The notes under the pieces: model-generated
Databases searched by the model: none
Seen by the model: the letters and a program-made list of their open reading frames with translations, nothing else
Told to the model about the DNA's origin: nothing
Assembly: GCF_052118925.1 (NCBI RefSeq)
Contig: NZ_JBQKGG010000004.1
Coordinates: 1 to 64,000 of the forward strand
DNA: 64,000 nt
DNA from: Lientehia sp934351765
GTDB lineage: Bacteria; Bacillota; Clostridia; Lachnospirales; Lachnospiraceae
Reading direction: 5' to 3'
Shown: piece after piece, positions 24,700-32,997 of the stretch
Numbering within the stretch: position 1 is the stretch's first letter
Layout: each line of letters starts with the position of its first letter
Position numbers and translations under genes: made by a program

Positions 24700-25290
24700 A
24701 TGAGTGTAAAAACAATCGTGAAAAATGCGCTGATCCTTTTTGTGATCACACTGCTCTCCGGTCTGCTTCTCGGTGTGGCTTACCAGATCACGAAGGGACC
24801 CATCGCGGAACGCCAGGCGCGGGAAAAGAAAGAGGCCTATCAGAGCGTGTTTTCAGAGGCACAGTCCTTTGAGGAGGATGATGCCATCAACGGCTATGTG
24901 GAGGATTCCGAGTCTATTCTGGAGGCGGCAGGGATCTCCGGTGTAACTGTGACGGAGTGCTTAAAGGCTGTGGATGGTTCCGGAACATTTTTAGGCTATG
25001 TAATGACCCTCGACTTCGCAGGCTCCCAGGGGGAGATCACGATGGCATATGGCGAAGCTGTAGACGGTACGACCATGGGAATTGATATCCTTACCAGCAG
25101 TGAGACCGCAAAACTGGGAGCCCTGGCAGATGAGCCGGAGTTCAAGGATCAGTTTCAGACAAAAACGGATGAATTTGTATTAAATGATAATATTGACCAG
25201 ATCTCCGGTGCAACGATCACTTCCAACGCAGTGGTCAATGCGGCCAACGGCGGTATGGCATTCGCGGCATACTGTGCGAAAGGAGAGTGA
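24700..25290 (+). CDS. rnfG: Rnf electron transport complex subunit RnfG
   Basis: 196 residues with one N-terminal membrane helix (NALILFVITLLSGLLLGVAYQ) and an extracytoplasmic FMN-binding domain. The flavinylation motif SGATIT (in DQISGATITSNAVVNA) lies near residue 170; ApbE attaches FMN to its second Thr. It starts 2 bp after rnfD, with AAGGAGGCGTAG as binding site. Confidence 0.95.
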   Translation: MSVKTIVKNALILFVITLLSGLLLGVAYQITKGPIAERQAREKKEAYQSVFSEAQSFEEDDAINGYVEDSESILEAAGISGVTVTECLKAVDGSGTFLGYVMTLDFAGSQGEITMAYGEAVDGTTMGIDILTSSETAKLGALADEPEFKDQFQTKTDEFVLNDNIDQISGATITSNAVVNAANGGMAFAAYCAKGE

Positions 25291-25295
25291 GAAAC

Positions 25296-25997
25296 ATGAA
25301 AATGAAAGATGGTTCAAAACAGATTTTTAAGGGAATTGTGACAGAGAATCCCATCTTTGTGCTGGCGCTTGGCATGTGTCCGACCCTGGCAGTTACGAAG
25401 ACCGCCATTGACGGTATCGGCATGGGACTTTCCACCGCAGCGGTTCTGATCCTTTCCAATATGATGATCTCGGCGCTTCGGAAAATCATTCCGGACGGTG
25501 TACGTATGCCGGCCTATATCGTAGTGGTTGCGACGTTTGTAACCGTAGTGGAATTTTTACTGGAGGCCTATGTGCCTACCTTGTATGATTCCCTCGGTGT
25601 TTACATACCTCTGATCGTTGTAAACTGTATCATTTTAGGACGGGCGGAATCCTTTGCGTCCAAGAACGGGATTTTCCTGTCCATGTGTGACGGCATCGGT
25701 ATGGGGCTCGGTTTTACTGTGGCACTCGGAATGATCGGTATCTGCAGAGAGCTGATCGGTGCAGGAACCATGTTCGGTGTGAATATTCTCCGTCCGAACG
25801 CAACGTTTGCTCCCATCGGGATCCTGGTACAGTCTCCCGGAGCATTCCTGGTCGTGGCGGCTCTGGCGGCCATCCAGAATAAGCTGGGACTGAAATCGGC
25901 AACCAATAAACGAGGAAAGCCCAAGGCCGGCTGCAACGGAAACTGCATGGCATGCCACGGCTGTATCTCTGAAAACGGAAAGGAGGAGAAGGCATGA
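25296..25997 (+). CDS. rnfE: Rnf electron transport complex subunit RnfE
   Basis: 233 residues from ATG 25296 (AGGAG 10 bp upstream; the overlapping GTG 25287 lies too close to it). Six membrane helices and the family motif CRELIGAGTMFG are visible. With RnfA it forms the membrane core that holds a shared iron centre. The C-terminal tail is unusual: KAGCNGNCMACHGCISEN has four Cys spaced x3, x2, x2. The stop overlaps the rnfA start (ATGA). Confidence 0.94.
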   Translation: MKMKDGSKQIFKGIVTENPIFVLALGMCPTLAVTKTAIDGIGMGLSTAAVLILSNMMISALRKIIPDGVRMPAYIVVVATFVTVVEFLLEAYVPTLYDSLGVYIPLIVVNCIILGRAESFASKNGIFLSMCDGIGMGLGFTVALGMIGICRELIGAGTMFGVNILRPNATFAPIGILVQSPGAFLVVAALAAIQNKLGLKSATNKRGKPKAGCNGNCMACHGCISENGKEEKA

Positions 25998-26575
25998 TCA
26001 AAGAACTGATTTTTATTGCGATCTCGGCTGCGCTCCTCAATAACGTGGTGCTGAGCCAGTTCCTGGGCTTATGTTCGTTCCTTGGTGTATCTACCAATAC
26101 AAGAACGGCAGCCGGAATGGGAAGCGCCGTATGCTTTGTTATCACCATTGCCTCGGCGGTGGCAAACCTGTTATACTATCAGATCCTGGTGCGGTTCCAT
26201 CTGGAATATCTTCAGACCATTGTCTTTATCCTAGTAATCGCAGCGCTGGTTCAGGTAGTGGAAATGTTCCTGAAAAAATTTATCCCGGCCCTTTACCGGG
26301 CGCTGGGCGTTTATCTTCCGCTGATCACAACCAACTGTGCGGTGCTTGGTGTGGCACTGAAAAACGTACTGAACAAGTACAACATGGCACAGAGTGTCGT
26401 ATGCGGCTTTGGTACAGCTCTCGGCTATACCATCTCCATTATCATTCTTGCCGGAATCCGTGAAAGAATTGCCGACAATGATATTCCGGAGAACCTGCAG
26501 GGTGCACCCATTGTTCTGATCACGGCAGCGCTCATGTCCATCGCCTTTATGGGCTTCAGCGATCTGAAATTCTAA
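25994..26575 (+). CDS. rnfA: Rnf electron transport complex subunit RnfA
   Basis: 193 residues, six membrane helices, typical length. LNNVVLSQFLGLCSFLGVS near the start and TTNCAVLGVAL in the middle hold the two conserved Cys-containing half-repeats shared with RnfE. ATG 25994 overlaps rnfE by 4 bp. Confidence 0.96.
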   Translation: MIKELIFIAISAALLNNVVLSQFLGLCSFLGVSTNTRTAAGMGSAVCFVITIASAVANLLYYQILVRFHLEYLQTIVFILVIAALVQVVEMFLKKFIPALYRALGVYLPLITTNCAVLGVALKNVLNKYNMAQSVVCGFGTALGYTISIIILAGIRERIADNDIPENLQGAPIVLITAALMSIAFMGFSDLKF

Positions 26576-26590
26576 AGGAGGAAAGAAGAT

Positions 26591-27334
26591 ATGGATATGA
26601 GTGGAATCATAGCGGCCACTCTGGTGGTCGGGATCACAGGACTGGTGATCGGCGTTCTTCTTGGCATTGCCGGAAAATTCTTCGCCGTCACGGTAGATGA
26701 AAAAGAACAGAATATTCGAAAGTGCCTGCCTGGAAATAACTGCGGCGGCTGCGGATATGCCGGGTGCGATGCACTGGCGCATGCGATCTTCACCGGTGAG
26801 GCGAAGCCCAATGCCTGTCCCGTAGGCGGTGCTGCAGCGGCAGAAGCCATCGGAAAAGTGCTTGGTGTCGAGGTCAAAGCAGCAGAACAGCGGAAGGCCT
26901 TTGTACAGTGCAAGGGCGATCTGGTCCATGCGACCCTGAATGAAAAGGGGCGGAAGATCTGTAAGTACGGCTGCATCGGCTGCGGTCTCTGCGAGAAGGC
27001 ATGTAAGTTTGGTGCGATCCATGTGGAAGACAGTCTGGCGACTGTGGATGATGAGAAGTGTGTGGGCTGCGGACAGTGTGCCGAGAAGTGTCCCCGCCAT
27101 GTTATTGCCATGGTTCCCAAGCTGGCAGGTCATATGGTGGCCTGCTCAAACCTGGATAAAGGAAAGGCAGCAAAAGAGGTCTGCCGTTATGCATGTATCG
27201 GCTGCGGTGTCTGTGCGAAGAACTGTCTGGCAGGAGCCATCTCTCTGGAGAGCGGCGTAGCACGGATCGACGAAACGAAGTGTACGGGCTGCGGAACCTG
27301 TGCGGAGAAGTGCCCGATGAAGGCAATCGTGTAA
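26591..27334 (+). CDS. rnfB: Rnf electron transport complex subunit RnfB (ferredoxin-type)
   Basis: 247 residues. A membrane anchor (about 6-30) is followed by the Fes domain CLPGNNCGGCGYAGCDALAH and then two double 4Fe-4S ferredoxin modules (CKYGCIGCGLCEKACKFG, CVGCGQCAEKCPRH; CRYACIGCGVCAKNCLAG, CTGCGTCAEKCPMK), five clusters in total. It is thought to take electrons from reduced ferredoxin and pass them into the complex. RBS AAAGGAGGAAAG precedes ATG 26591. It ends the first cluster. Confidence 0.95.
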   Translation: MDMSGIIAATLVVGITGLVIGVLLGIAGKFFAVTVDEKEQNIRKCLPGNNCGGCGYAGCDALAHAIFTGEAKPNACPVGGAAAAEAIGKVLGVEVKAAEQRKAFVQCKGDLVHATLNEKGRKICKYGCIGCGLCEKACKFGAIHVEDSLATVDDEKCVGCGQCAEKCPRHVIAMVPKLAGHMVACSNLDKGKAAKEVCRYACIGCGVCAKNCLAGAISLESGVARIDETKCTGCGTCAEKCPMKAIV

Positions 27335-27344
27335 GAAGCGCAGG

Positions 27345-27368
27345 GAAATCCCGAAAAGGGATTTTTGA
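27345..27368. terminator. Terminator between convergent rnfB and apbE
   Basis: AAATCCC-GAAAA-GGGATTT followed by TTG on the plus strand; the symmetric A/T ends allow use from both sides. Only 42 bp separate the two convergent genes. Confidence 0.75.
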
Positions 27369-27376
27369 GGATAAGG

Positions 27377-28402
27377 TCATTGGGCAGCTGCTTCTGTGAT
27401 GGAAATGGCATCAGTAAGACCGGCAGAATAATGAATTTCATAATCGTCGGTGATGAACACGGCATAGGTGTTTTCTAGACTGTCGATCAGCGCCATGCCC
27501 CGGTCGAGGCCCAGCGAAAAGCAGGTGGTGCTTAAGGCATCTCCGTCCACGGAGGCCGGACTCAGGATCGTCACAGAGAGAAGCCCGTTATCGCAGGGAT
27601 AGCCGGTGGACGGATCCAGGATATGGTGATAAAACACGCCGTCCTGTTCAAAGCACCGCTCATAGACACCGGAGGTGACGACGGACCAGTCGTTTACTTC
27701 TGCGATCAGGAGCGGCTGCCCCTGTTCATCAAAGGGCTTCTGGATCCCGATCTTAAAGGCAGAGCCGTCCGGCTTTGCACCGACACAGAGGATATTTCCA
27801 CCGAGACTGATGGTGGCGCTTGTAACGCCCTGTTCCAGCAAAAAGTCCTTCAGGCGGTCGGCAATATAGCCCTTGGCAATGGCACCGAGATCCAGGATCG
27901 TTCCGTTATCGGAAAAGGAGATCCGGTTTCCGTCAAGGGAAACCTTCTGAAATCCTACATGGGTCAAGGCCTCTGCAAGAGCGGACGGATCGGGGACCAT
28001 AGGCGTTTCCGAGGTAAAATCCCAGAGGGAGGAGCAGGAGCCGATGGTTAAGTCAAAGGCGCCGCCGGAGCGTTCACTGTAGGAAAGACCGGTACGGATC
28101 AGCGATAACGTGTCGTCCGACAGTTCGTCCGTTTCCCTGTGATTGATCCGATACAGTTCGCTGCCTTCCTCGGTACGGCTGAACAGATCCTCATAAGATT
28201 TACATAACGAAAAACAGTCCTCGATGATGGACTCGTCATCGGTCCCGTAAAGGGTGACGGTGACCTGAGTATTTAATAAAAATGTCGTTTTTGATACAGA
28301 GCTTTGCCGGTTCCGGCCGCAGGCACTGAAAATGCAGGTGCAGACCAGCATCAGTGCAGAAAGCAGGATCAGCCGGCGAAGGGTAATCCGATTATTTATC
28401 AT
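27377..28402 (-). CDS. apbE: FAD:protein FMN transferase ApbE (lipoprotein)
   Basis: 341 residues from ATG 28402 (AGGAGGTTTAT). A lipoprotein signal (LILLSALMLVCTCIFSACG) puts it outside the membrane. Motifs of the ApbE family are present: FLLNTQVTVTLYG, GGAFDLTIGSCSSLWDF, DLGAIAKGYIADRL, and DPSTGYPCDNGLLSVTI with the Mg/substrate residues. It transfers FMN from FAD to Ser/Thr of the RnfG/RnfD-type subunits encoded on both sides, which explains its place between the two Rnf sets. Confidence 0.94.
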   Translation of the reverse strand: MINNRITLRRLILLSALMLVCTCIFSACGRNRQSSVSKTTFLLNTQVTVTLYGTDDESIIEDCFSLCKSYEDLFSRTEEGSELYRINHRETDELSDDTLSLIRTGLSYSERSGGAFDLTIGSCSSLWDFTSETPMVPDPSALAEALTHVGFQKVSLDGNRISFSDNGTILDLGAIAKGYIADRLKDFLLEQGVTSATISLGGNILCVGAKPDGSAFKIGIQKPFDEQGQPLLIAEVNDWSVVTSGVYERCFEQDGVFYHHILDPSTGYPCDNGLLSVTILSPASVDGDALSTTCFSLGLDRGMALIDSLENTYAVFITDDYEIHYSAGLTDAISITEAAAQ

Positions 28403-28430
28403 ATAAACCTCCTATATGCAGTCTGAGATC

Positions 28431-28459
28431 AGTATAGCATATTTTTCCGGACAGGAAAA
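28431..28459 (-). promoter_or_regulatory. Promoter of apbE
   Basis: Read on the minus strand: TTTTCC (28459-28454) and TATACT (28436-28431) with a 17-bp spacer, about 30 bp before the apbE start. The same 85-bp gap must also serve rnfC on the other strand. Confidence 0.5.
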
Positions 28460-28487
28460 CGGAGAGTTTATAGGCAAGGAGGAAAGA

Positions 28488-29837
28488 ATGAGAAGCAAGG
28501 AACAAAAGTTTCCGGGCGGCGTCCATCCCACGGACGGCTCAGATAAGGCACTCAGTAAGAGTAAGCCGATTGTTTCCTTTATTCCGGAGGTCATCGAGCT
28601 TTCGATGTCCCAGTCCGGTGCCAGTCTCTGTGAGCCGCTTGTGGCGGTGGGAGATCATGTGGAGCGGGGCCAGCTTGTGGGGCAGCCGAAGAATTTCACA
28701 GCAGTGAAGCTTCATGCCAGTGTAAGCGGTACTGTAACCGGGATCCGCACAGAGCAGAAGGGTCCCATGGAGGTACCGGTCCTGATCATCAAGCCGGACG
28801 AAAAGCAGCCGGCTGTTCCGGAGCTTCCTTATAAAAAGGAATGGATGTCTCTGGATGCGTATTCCAAAGAGGATCTCATCGGAATCATGGAAGACGCCGG
28901 GATCACCGGTATGGGCGGAGCCGGCTTTCCCGCTCATGTGAAGTATAAGACTGATAAGCCCATTGAATATATCCTGGTAAATGCCTGCGAGTGCGAAAGC
29001 TATTTAACGTGCGATTACCGCATGATGCTGGAGCATGGCATGGAGATCTTAAACGGTGTCCATGCACTGGTAAAGGCGGGCGGCGCGAAGAAAGCGCTGA
29101 TCTGTACGGAGGATAATAAGAAAGACTGTGCGGAGCATTTAAAGAAGCTGATCGGTGACAAACAGGTTCCCATCGAGGTTCTGGTATTTCCGACAAAATA
29201 TCCGCAGGGCGGCGAGCGCCAGCTCATTGAGGCAGCCACAGGAAAAGAACTGGTTGCCGGAGGGCTTCCGGCGGACGCAGGCGTGATCGTTTCCAATGTT
29301 CAGACGGCAAAGGCCATGGGGGATGCCGTGTTCGGAAAAGAACCCAGTATTACCCGCTGCATCACCGTGACCGGCCTGGTGAAAAAACCCGGAAACTTCC
29401 TGGTTCCGCTTGGAACACCGCTCAGAGAGCTGCTTCAGAAATGCGGCGGCCCGTCGGAGCTTGACAATAAGGTGATCCTGGGCGGCCCCATGACCGGCGG
29501 CTGTATCGGCCATCAGATCAAATGCAAGGAGCTGCCCCAGTCTGTGACCAAGGTGAGCGGCGGTCTTTTACTTCTGAAAAATGACGGAGTGGAGGAAACG
29601 CCCTGTATCCGCTGCGGTTCCTGTATTAAGGCCTGCCCGGCAGGACTGACGCCCTGGAAGATCGATTTCGCAGTCCGGAACGGAGATACAGAACGGTGCG
29701 AAAAGCTGTATGCAACGGAATGCATCGGCTGTGGCTGCTGCTCCTATGTATGTCCGGCAAAGCGCAATCTCTGCCAGAATACCGTAAAAGCGCGAAATGA
29801 TGTGCGTGCCATGATTCGGGAAAGGGGGAAGAAATGA
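28488..29837 (+). CDS. rnfC: Rnf electron transport complex subunit RnfC
   Basis: 449 residues from ATG 28488 (AAGGAGGAAAGA). N-terminal barrel-like domain with FPGGVHPTDGSDKALSKSKP, Gly-rich nucleotide region (GITGMGGAGFPAHVKY), an SLBB-type domain, and two C-terminal 4Fe-4S motifs (CIRCGSCIKACPAG, CIGCGCCSYVCPAK). RnfC binds FMN and NADH and is the NAD-side subunit. It is the only RnfC here and heads the second Rnf-like set, so it may serve either or both complexes. Confidence 0.94.
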   Translation: MRSKEQKFPGGVHPTDGSDKALSKSKPIVSFIPEVIELSMSQSGASLCEPLVAVGDHVERGQLVGQPKNFTAVKLHASVSGTVTGIRTEQKGPMEVPVLIIKPDEKQPAVPELPYKKEWMSLDAYSKEDLIGIMEDAGITGMGGAGFPAHVKYKTDKPIEYILVNACECESYLTCDYRMMLEHGMEILNGVHALVKAGGAKKALICTEDNKKDCAEHLKKLIGDKQVPIEVLVFPTKYPQGGERQLIEAATGKELVAGGLPADAGVIVSNVQTAKAMGDAVFGKEPSITRCITVTGLVKKPGNFLVPLGTPLRELLQKCGGPSELDNKVILGGPMTGGCIGHQIKCKELPQSVTKVSGGLLLLKNDGVEETPCIRCGSCIKACPAGLTPWKIDFAVRNGDTERCEKLYATECIGCGCCSYVCPAKRNLCQNTVKARNDVRAMIRERGKK

Positions 29838-30760
29838 TGGAAAAAACATATCTGAATCCGCATATCCGGACCCCGAAAACCACGGAACGGATCATGAAAG
29901 ATGTCTGCCTGGCGCTGGTTCCGGCATTCATCGGAGCCGTATACTTCTTCGGTGTCGGAGCCTTTTTCCTGACACTCGCCTGTGTGGCAACCTGTGTGGC
30001 ATGCGAAGCACTCTGGGAGAAGCTTAACCATCTGCCGGTCCGTATGGATTACAGTGCGGTAGTCACCGGTATGCTCCTGGCATTCAATTTATCATCCAAT
30101 ACTCCGGTATGGGTGGCGATCCTGGCCTCTGCCTTTGCAATCATCGTTGTAAAGCAGTGCTTCGGAGGGATCGGAAGCAATTTTGCCAATCCGGCTCTGA
30201 TGGGCCGTCTGTTTGTCATGGTGGTGTATCCCTCCAAGCTCATGAGCTATGTGGCTCCCGGCCCGGATGCGGTTTCCTCGGCAACGGTGCTTACCATGGC
30301 CAAACACGGAGAGGCGGTTACTTATTCTGTTTTTGATATGTTTCTGGGACGGATTCCCGGTGCGTTAGGTGAGACGAGTGCCCTGCTTCTGTTACTGGGC
30401 TTTGTCTTCCTGGCAGTCCGAAAGGATCTGGACTGGATCATCACCGTGGTTTACCTGGCAGTGACCGTGGCGGTTACATCTATCGCCGGTATGAATCCTC
30501 TGGTGTCTCTCTTCGGAGGCGGACTGATCCTGGGCGGCTGCTATATGCTGACCGACTATACCCTGAGCTCTTCCCGTGCAAAGGTCCTGTTTGGAATCAT
30601 CGCCGGACTTCTGACGGCGCTGATCCGGATCTTCAGCCCGACCTATCCTGAGGGTGTATGCTTTGCGATCCTGACAGTGAATATCCTGTCGTACTTCATT
30701 GAGCTGTTCATCAAGCCCCATATCTACGGTGTGGCGCCTAAGAAGAAAACGGAGGAATAA
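29834..30760 (+). CDS. rnfD: Second, divergent RnfD-type subunit
   Basis: 308 residues with the same helix layout as the first RnfD but clearly different sequence. The signature CFGGIGSNFANPALMGRLF is kept, and DAVSSATVL replaces the usual ATPL site, still offering a Thr for FMN. It overlaps rnfC by 4 bp, so the two are translated together. Confidence 0.9.
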   Translation: MMEKTYLNPHIRTPKTTERIMKDVCLALVPAFIGAVYFFGVGAFFLTLACVATCVACEALWEKLNHLPVRMDYSAVVTGMLLAFNLSSNTPVWVAILASAFAIIVVKQCFGGIGSNFANPALMGRLFVMVVYPSKLMSYVAPGPDAVSSATVLTMAKHGEAVTYSVFDMFLGRIPGALGETSALLLLLGFVFLAVRKDLDWIITVVYLAVTVAVTSIAGMNPLVSLFGGGLILGGCYMLTDYTLSSSRAKVLFGIIAGLLTALIRIFSPTYPEGVCFAILTVNILSYFIELFIKPHIYGVAPKKKTEE

Positions 30761-30762
30761 TT

Positions 30763-31161
30763 ATGGAAACAGAAAATAAATACCGTGGTGTGGCGACACT
30801 GGTTGTCGTGCTGTTCATTGCATTTTTTGTTGTTCTGGAGACGAAGCTTCTGGCTGGAGGCGGTTCCTCTCAGACCGTACCCGGAGCCAATGGCTACAAT
30901 GCCGGTGAGTACACCGGAACCGGACAGGGCAACAACGGTGAAATCAAAGTGAAAGTAACCTTTTCCGATACGGCCATCGAATCGGTGGAAGTCGTAGAAC
31001 ACAGCGAGAGTGCCGGAATCTGTGAACCGGCCATGGAACAGATCCCCCAGGAGATCGTTGACGCACAGACCTATAATGTGGACGCAGTCAGCGGCGCGAC
31101 CATGTCCTCCAAGGGTATCATGGCGGCGGTGAAAGACGCCATGGAACAGGCTTCGAAATAG
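30763..31161 (+). CDS. Small membrane-anchored FMN-binding protein (RnfG-like)
   Basis: 132 residues: N-terminal anchor (ATLVVVLFIAFFVVLETKLL), a Gly/Ser/Asn spacer, then an FMN_bind domain of about 85 residues ending with AVSGATMSSKGIMAAV, whose SGATMS is an ApbE target motif with Ser as acceptor. It is much shorter than RnfG and takes the RnfG place after rnfD. It starts 2 bp after the previous stop. Confidence 0.9.
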   Translation: METENKYRGVATLVVVLFIAFFVVLETKLLAGGGSSQTVPGANGYNAGEYTGTGQGNNGEIKVKVTFSDTAIESVEVVEHSESAGICEPAMEQIPQEIVDAQTYNVDAVSGATMSSKGIMAAVKDAMEQASK

Positions 31162-31176
31162 ACGGGAGGGATCAGA

Positions 31177-31926
31177 ATGAAAGCAAAATATCCTGTGGAA
31201 CCTTTTGCGGTGGCATTCATCATGTTTACCGCCTCCATGCAGCAGGCGGTCATCGTCGGGATCATGCTTCTGGCAGCATCCTGTGTGGGCTGTGTCCTGC
31301 GAAGCGTTCCCGTCAGCGGCGGCCAGTGGACGAATTCAATCCTCAGTGGCTTTCTTACCGCAGCGGCGATTGTCGGTTCCTTTCTGTATGTAGGTGTACA
31401 GCTGGACACCATGACCATTATCGGCATTGCGGTTCTTGCCCTTTTTGTGGTTCGTTATGTATTCCTCATGGGAGGAAATGAATCGGTCAATAATCTGGTG
31501 CTTCAGGGGGCAGTTGCATACGGAATGCTCATGCTGGCAGCGTATTTCCGGGAGCTTCTCGGAAGCGGAACCCTGTTCGGTTCCCTGATCACAGACGGTG
31601 CGGCTGTGTCCGGTGCTTATTTAAAACCGGCATTTGGTTTTATTCTGGCTGGTCTTGGCCTTGGCCTCACAAACCGGATCTTAAAGTGCAGCGATTCTGA
31701 TGAAAGCCTCTGGACCCTGGTTCCCATGACGGTGCTTTATTCGCCGTTTGTTCTGGGCGGAGTTCCGGAGATCATCGGCGGACTGGCTGGAACAGTTCTG
31801 GCGCTGGTGGCCTTTATGGCAGTGCGTCAGAGGCTTCTGTATTCATCTCCGCTGCCGTATATGAAGAGGCTTCCGGTCCACTTCCTGACCATGGGCATCA
31901 TCTACATGGTAATGACCGTATTGTAA
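31177..31926 (+). CDS. RnfA/RnfE-like membrane protein of the second cluster
   Basis: 249 residues with about six to seven helices. FRELLGSGTLFG matches the RnfE motif, and ASCVGCVLRSVPVSGG sits where the first Cys half-repeat of RnfA/E lies. Only one such protein is encoded here, while a normal Rnf has an A/E pair; the second Cys-bearing half-repeat is hard to see. It could form a homodimer or work with RnfA/E of the first cluster. Assignment to the Rnf-Nqr family is good, subunit identity is not. Confidence 0.75.
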   Translation: MKAKYPVEPFAVAFIMFTASMQQAVIVGIMLLAASCVGCVLRSVPVSGGQWTNSILSGFLTAAAIVGSFLYVGVQLDTMTIIGIAVLALFVVRYVFLMGGNESVNNLVLQGAVAYGMLMLAAYFRELLGSGTLFGSLITDGAAVSGAYLKPAFGFILAGLGLGLTNRILKCSDSDESLWTLVPMTVLYSPFVLGGVPEIIGGLAGTVLALVAFMAVRQRLLYSSPLPYMKRLPVHFLTMGIIYMVMTVL

Positions 31927-31960
31927 TACGGGACTGTCATACTGGAATCGAGAGAATGAG

Positions 31961-32326
31961 ATGAAGAAACGATATACACTCTGGCTGGCCGCCGGGATCC
32001 TTGTCCTGGCTGTCGGCCTCTGGCTGTTTATGAGGCTTACCAGAAAGCCCGGGGCAGAGGTGGTGGTGACGGTGGACGGAACCGAAACGGCACGCTACGC
32101 CCTTTCCGAACCCCGATCGGAGCTGATCGACACGGGACGCGGAACAAATCTCCTGGTAATTCAGGACGGAAAAGCAAAGGTCACAGAGGCAGACTGCCCC
32201 GACAGGCTCTGCGTCAACCAGAAAGCCATTTCCTATCAGGGAGAAAGTATCATCTGCCTGCCCCACAAATTAACCGTCACCATCGAGGGCGGCGAGCACG
32301 GCAGTGTGGATGCGGTTGCACAGTAA
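31961..32326 (+). CDS. NusG domain II-containing membrane-anchored protein
   Basis: 121 residues: N-terminal membrane helix (LWLAAGILVLAVGLWLFM), then a beta-sandwich NusG_II-type domain with two Cys (ADCPDRLCVNQKA) and the end IICLPHKLTVTI. Such proteins, unrelated in role to transcription factor NusG, are typically encoded beside Gx transporters and ApbE/FMN-binding proteins. A redox partner role outside the membrane is inferred from that association. Confidence 0.85.
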   Translation: MKKRYTLWLAAGILVLAVGLWLFMRLTRKPGAEVVVTVDGTETARYALSEPRSELIDTGRGTNLLVIQDGKAKVTEADCPDRLCVNQKAISYQGESIICLPHKLTVTIEGGEHGSVDAVAQ

Positions 32327-32355
32327 CCGTCGGATCTGCCGGGAAAGGAGACACC

Positions 32356-32844
32356 ATGAGAACCTCAAAGATCGCGCGTTACGGGCTTTTGATCGCCCTG
32401 GCGTTTATCTTCAGCTACATAGAAAGCGTTCTTGTGATTCCCGTTCCCGTCCCCGGAATCAAGCTGGGGCTGGCGAACGTGGTGGTGGTGGTCGCCCTGT
32501 ACCAGATGGGGAATCTGAGCGCTGTTTTTGTATCGGTGATCCGCGTGCTCCTTACGGGGCTGACCTTCGGAAATCCCAATATGATGCTTTACAGCCTCAC
32601 TGGATGCAGCTTAAGCCTTCTGGTTATGATTCTATTAAAAAAAACCGGAAAGATCGGAATTTTGGGAGTCAGCCTCGCCGGAGGCGTTATGCACAACCTC
32701 GGGCAGATCGCGGCGGCGGCCTTTGCCCTGGGAAACACTGCGGTCTTTTCCTATCTTCCCGTTCTGCTGGTTTCCGGCAGCGCCGCCGGACTGGCCGTGG
32801 GAGCCGCCGGGGCAGAGGCGGTAAAACGGCTGCCGAAGCTGTGA
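32356..32844 (+). CDS. Gx transporter family membrane protein (heptaprenyl diphosphate synthase component I-like)
   Basis: 162 residues, about five helices. IPVPVPGIKLGLANVVVVVALY and LTFGNPNMMLYSLTGC are the family signature. The family is related to ECF-type S components and was annotated as component I of a prenyl diphosphate synthase; its true substrate is unsure. It follows the NusG_II gene with AAAGGAGAC as binding site and ends the second cluster. A quinone-precursor or flavin-related role would fit the context, but this is inference. Confidence 0.85.
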   Translation: MRTSKIARYGLLIALAFIFSYIESVLVIPVPVPGIKLGLANVVVVVALYQMGNLSAVFVSVIRVLLTGLTFGNPNMMLYSLTGCSLSLLVMILLKKTGKIGILGVSLAGGVMHNLGQIAAAAFALGNTAVFSYLPVLLVSGSAAGLAVGAAGAEAVKRLPKL

Positions 32845-32900
32845 GGTTTGGATGACAGTTGTTTGATTTGGTAATGATGAAAAAGTTGCACAAATACTGG

Positions 32901-32929
32901 TTGACAAAGTATGAATACTTTGGTAGTGT
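32901..32929 (+). promoter_or_regulatory. Promoter with a palindromic operator in its spacer
   Basis: Consensus TTGACA (32901-32906), 17-bp spacer and TAGTGT (32924-32929). The spacer holds the perfect dyad AAAGTAT-GA-ATACTTT (32906-32921), placed so that a bound dimer would block polymerase. Confidence 0.6.
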
Positions 32930-32963
32930 TGATATATAAGAAAGACAAAATAAAAGGATTACA

Positions 32964-32997
32964 AAATCCTGCCGGAGAAACACGACAGGATTTATTT
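32964..32997 (+). terminator. Terminator right after the orphan promoter
   Basis: AAATCCTG, loop of 14, CAGGATTT then ATTTATCC. It ends about 60 bp behind the expected transcription start of the promoter at 32901. Confidence 0.6.

Noticed and set aside
23765..30760. Second rnfD as a recent duplicate of the first
   Set aside because: The two proteins differ throughout apart from family motifs; they are old paralogues, not a fresh copy.
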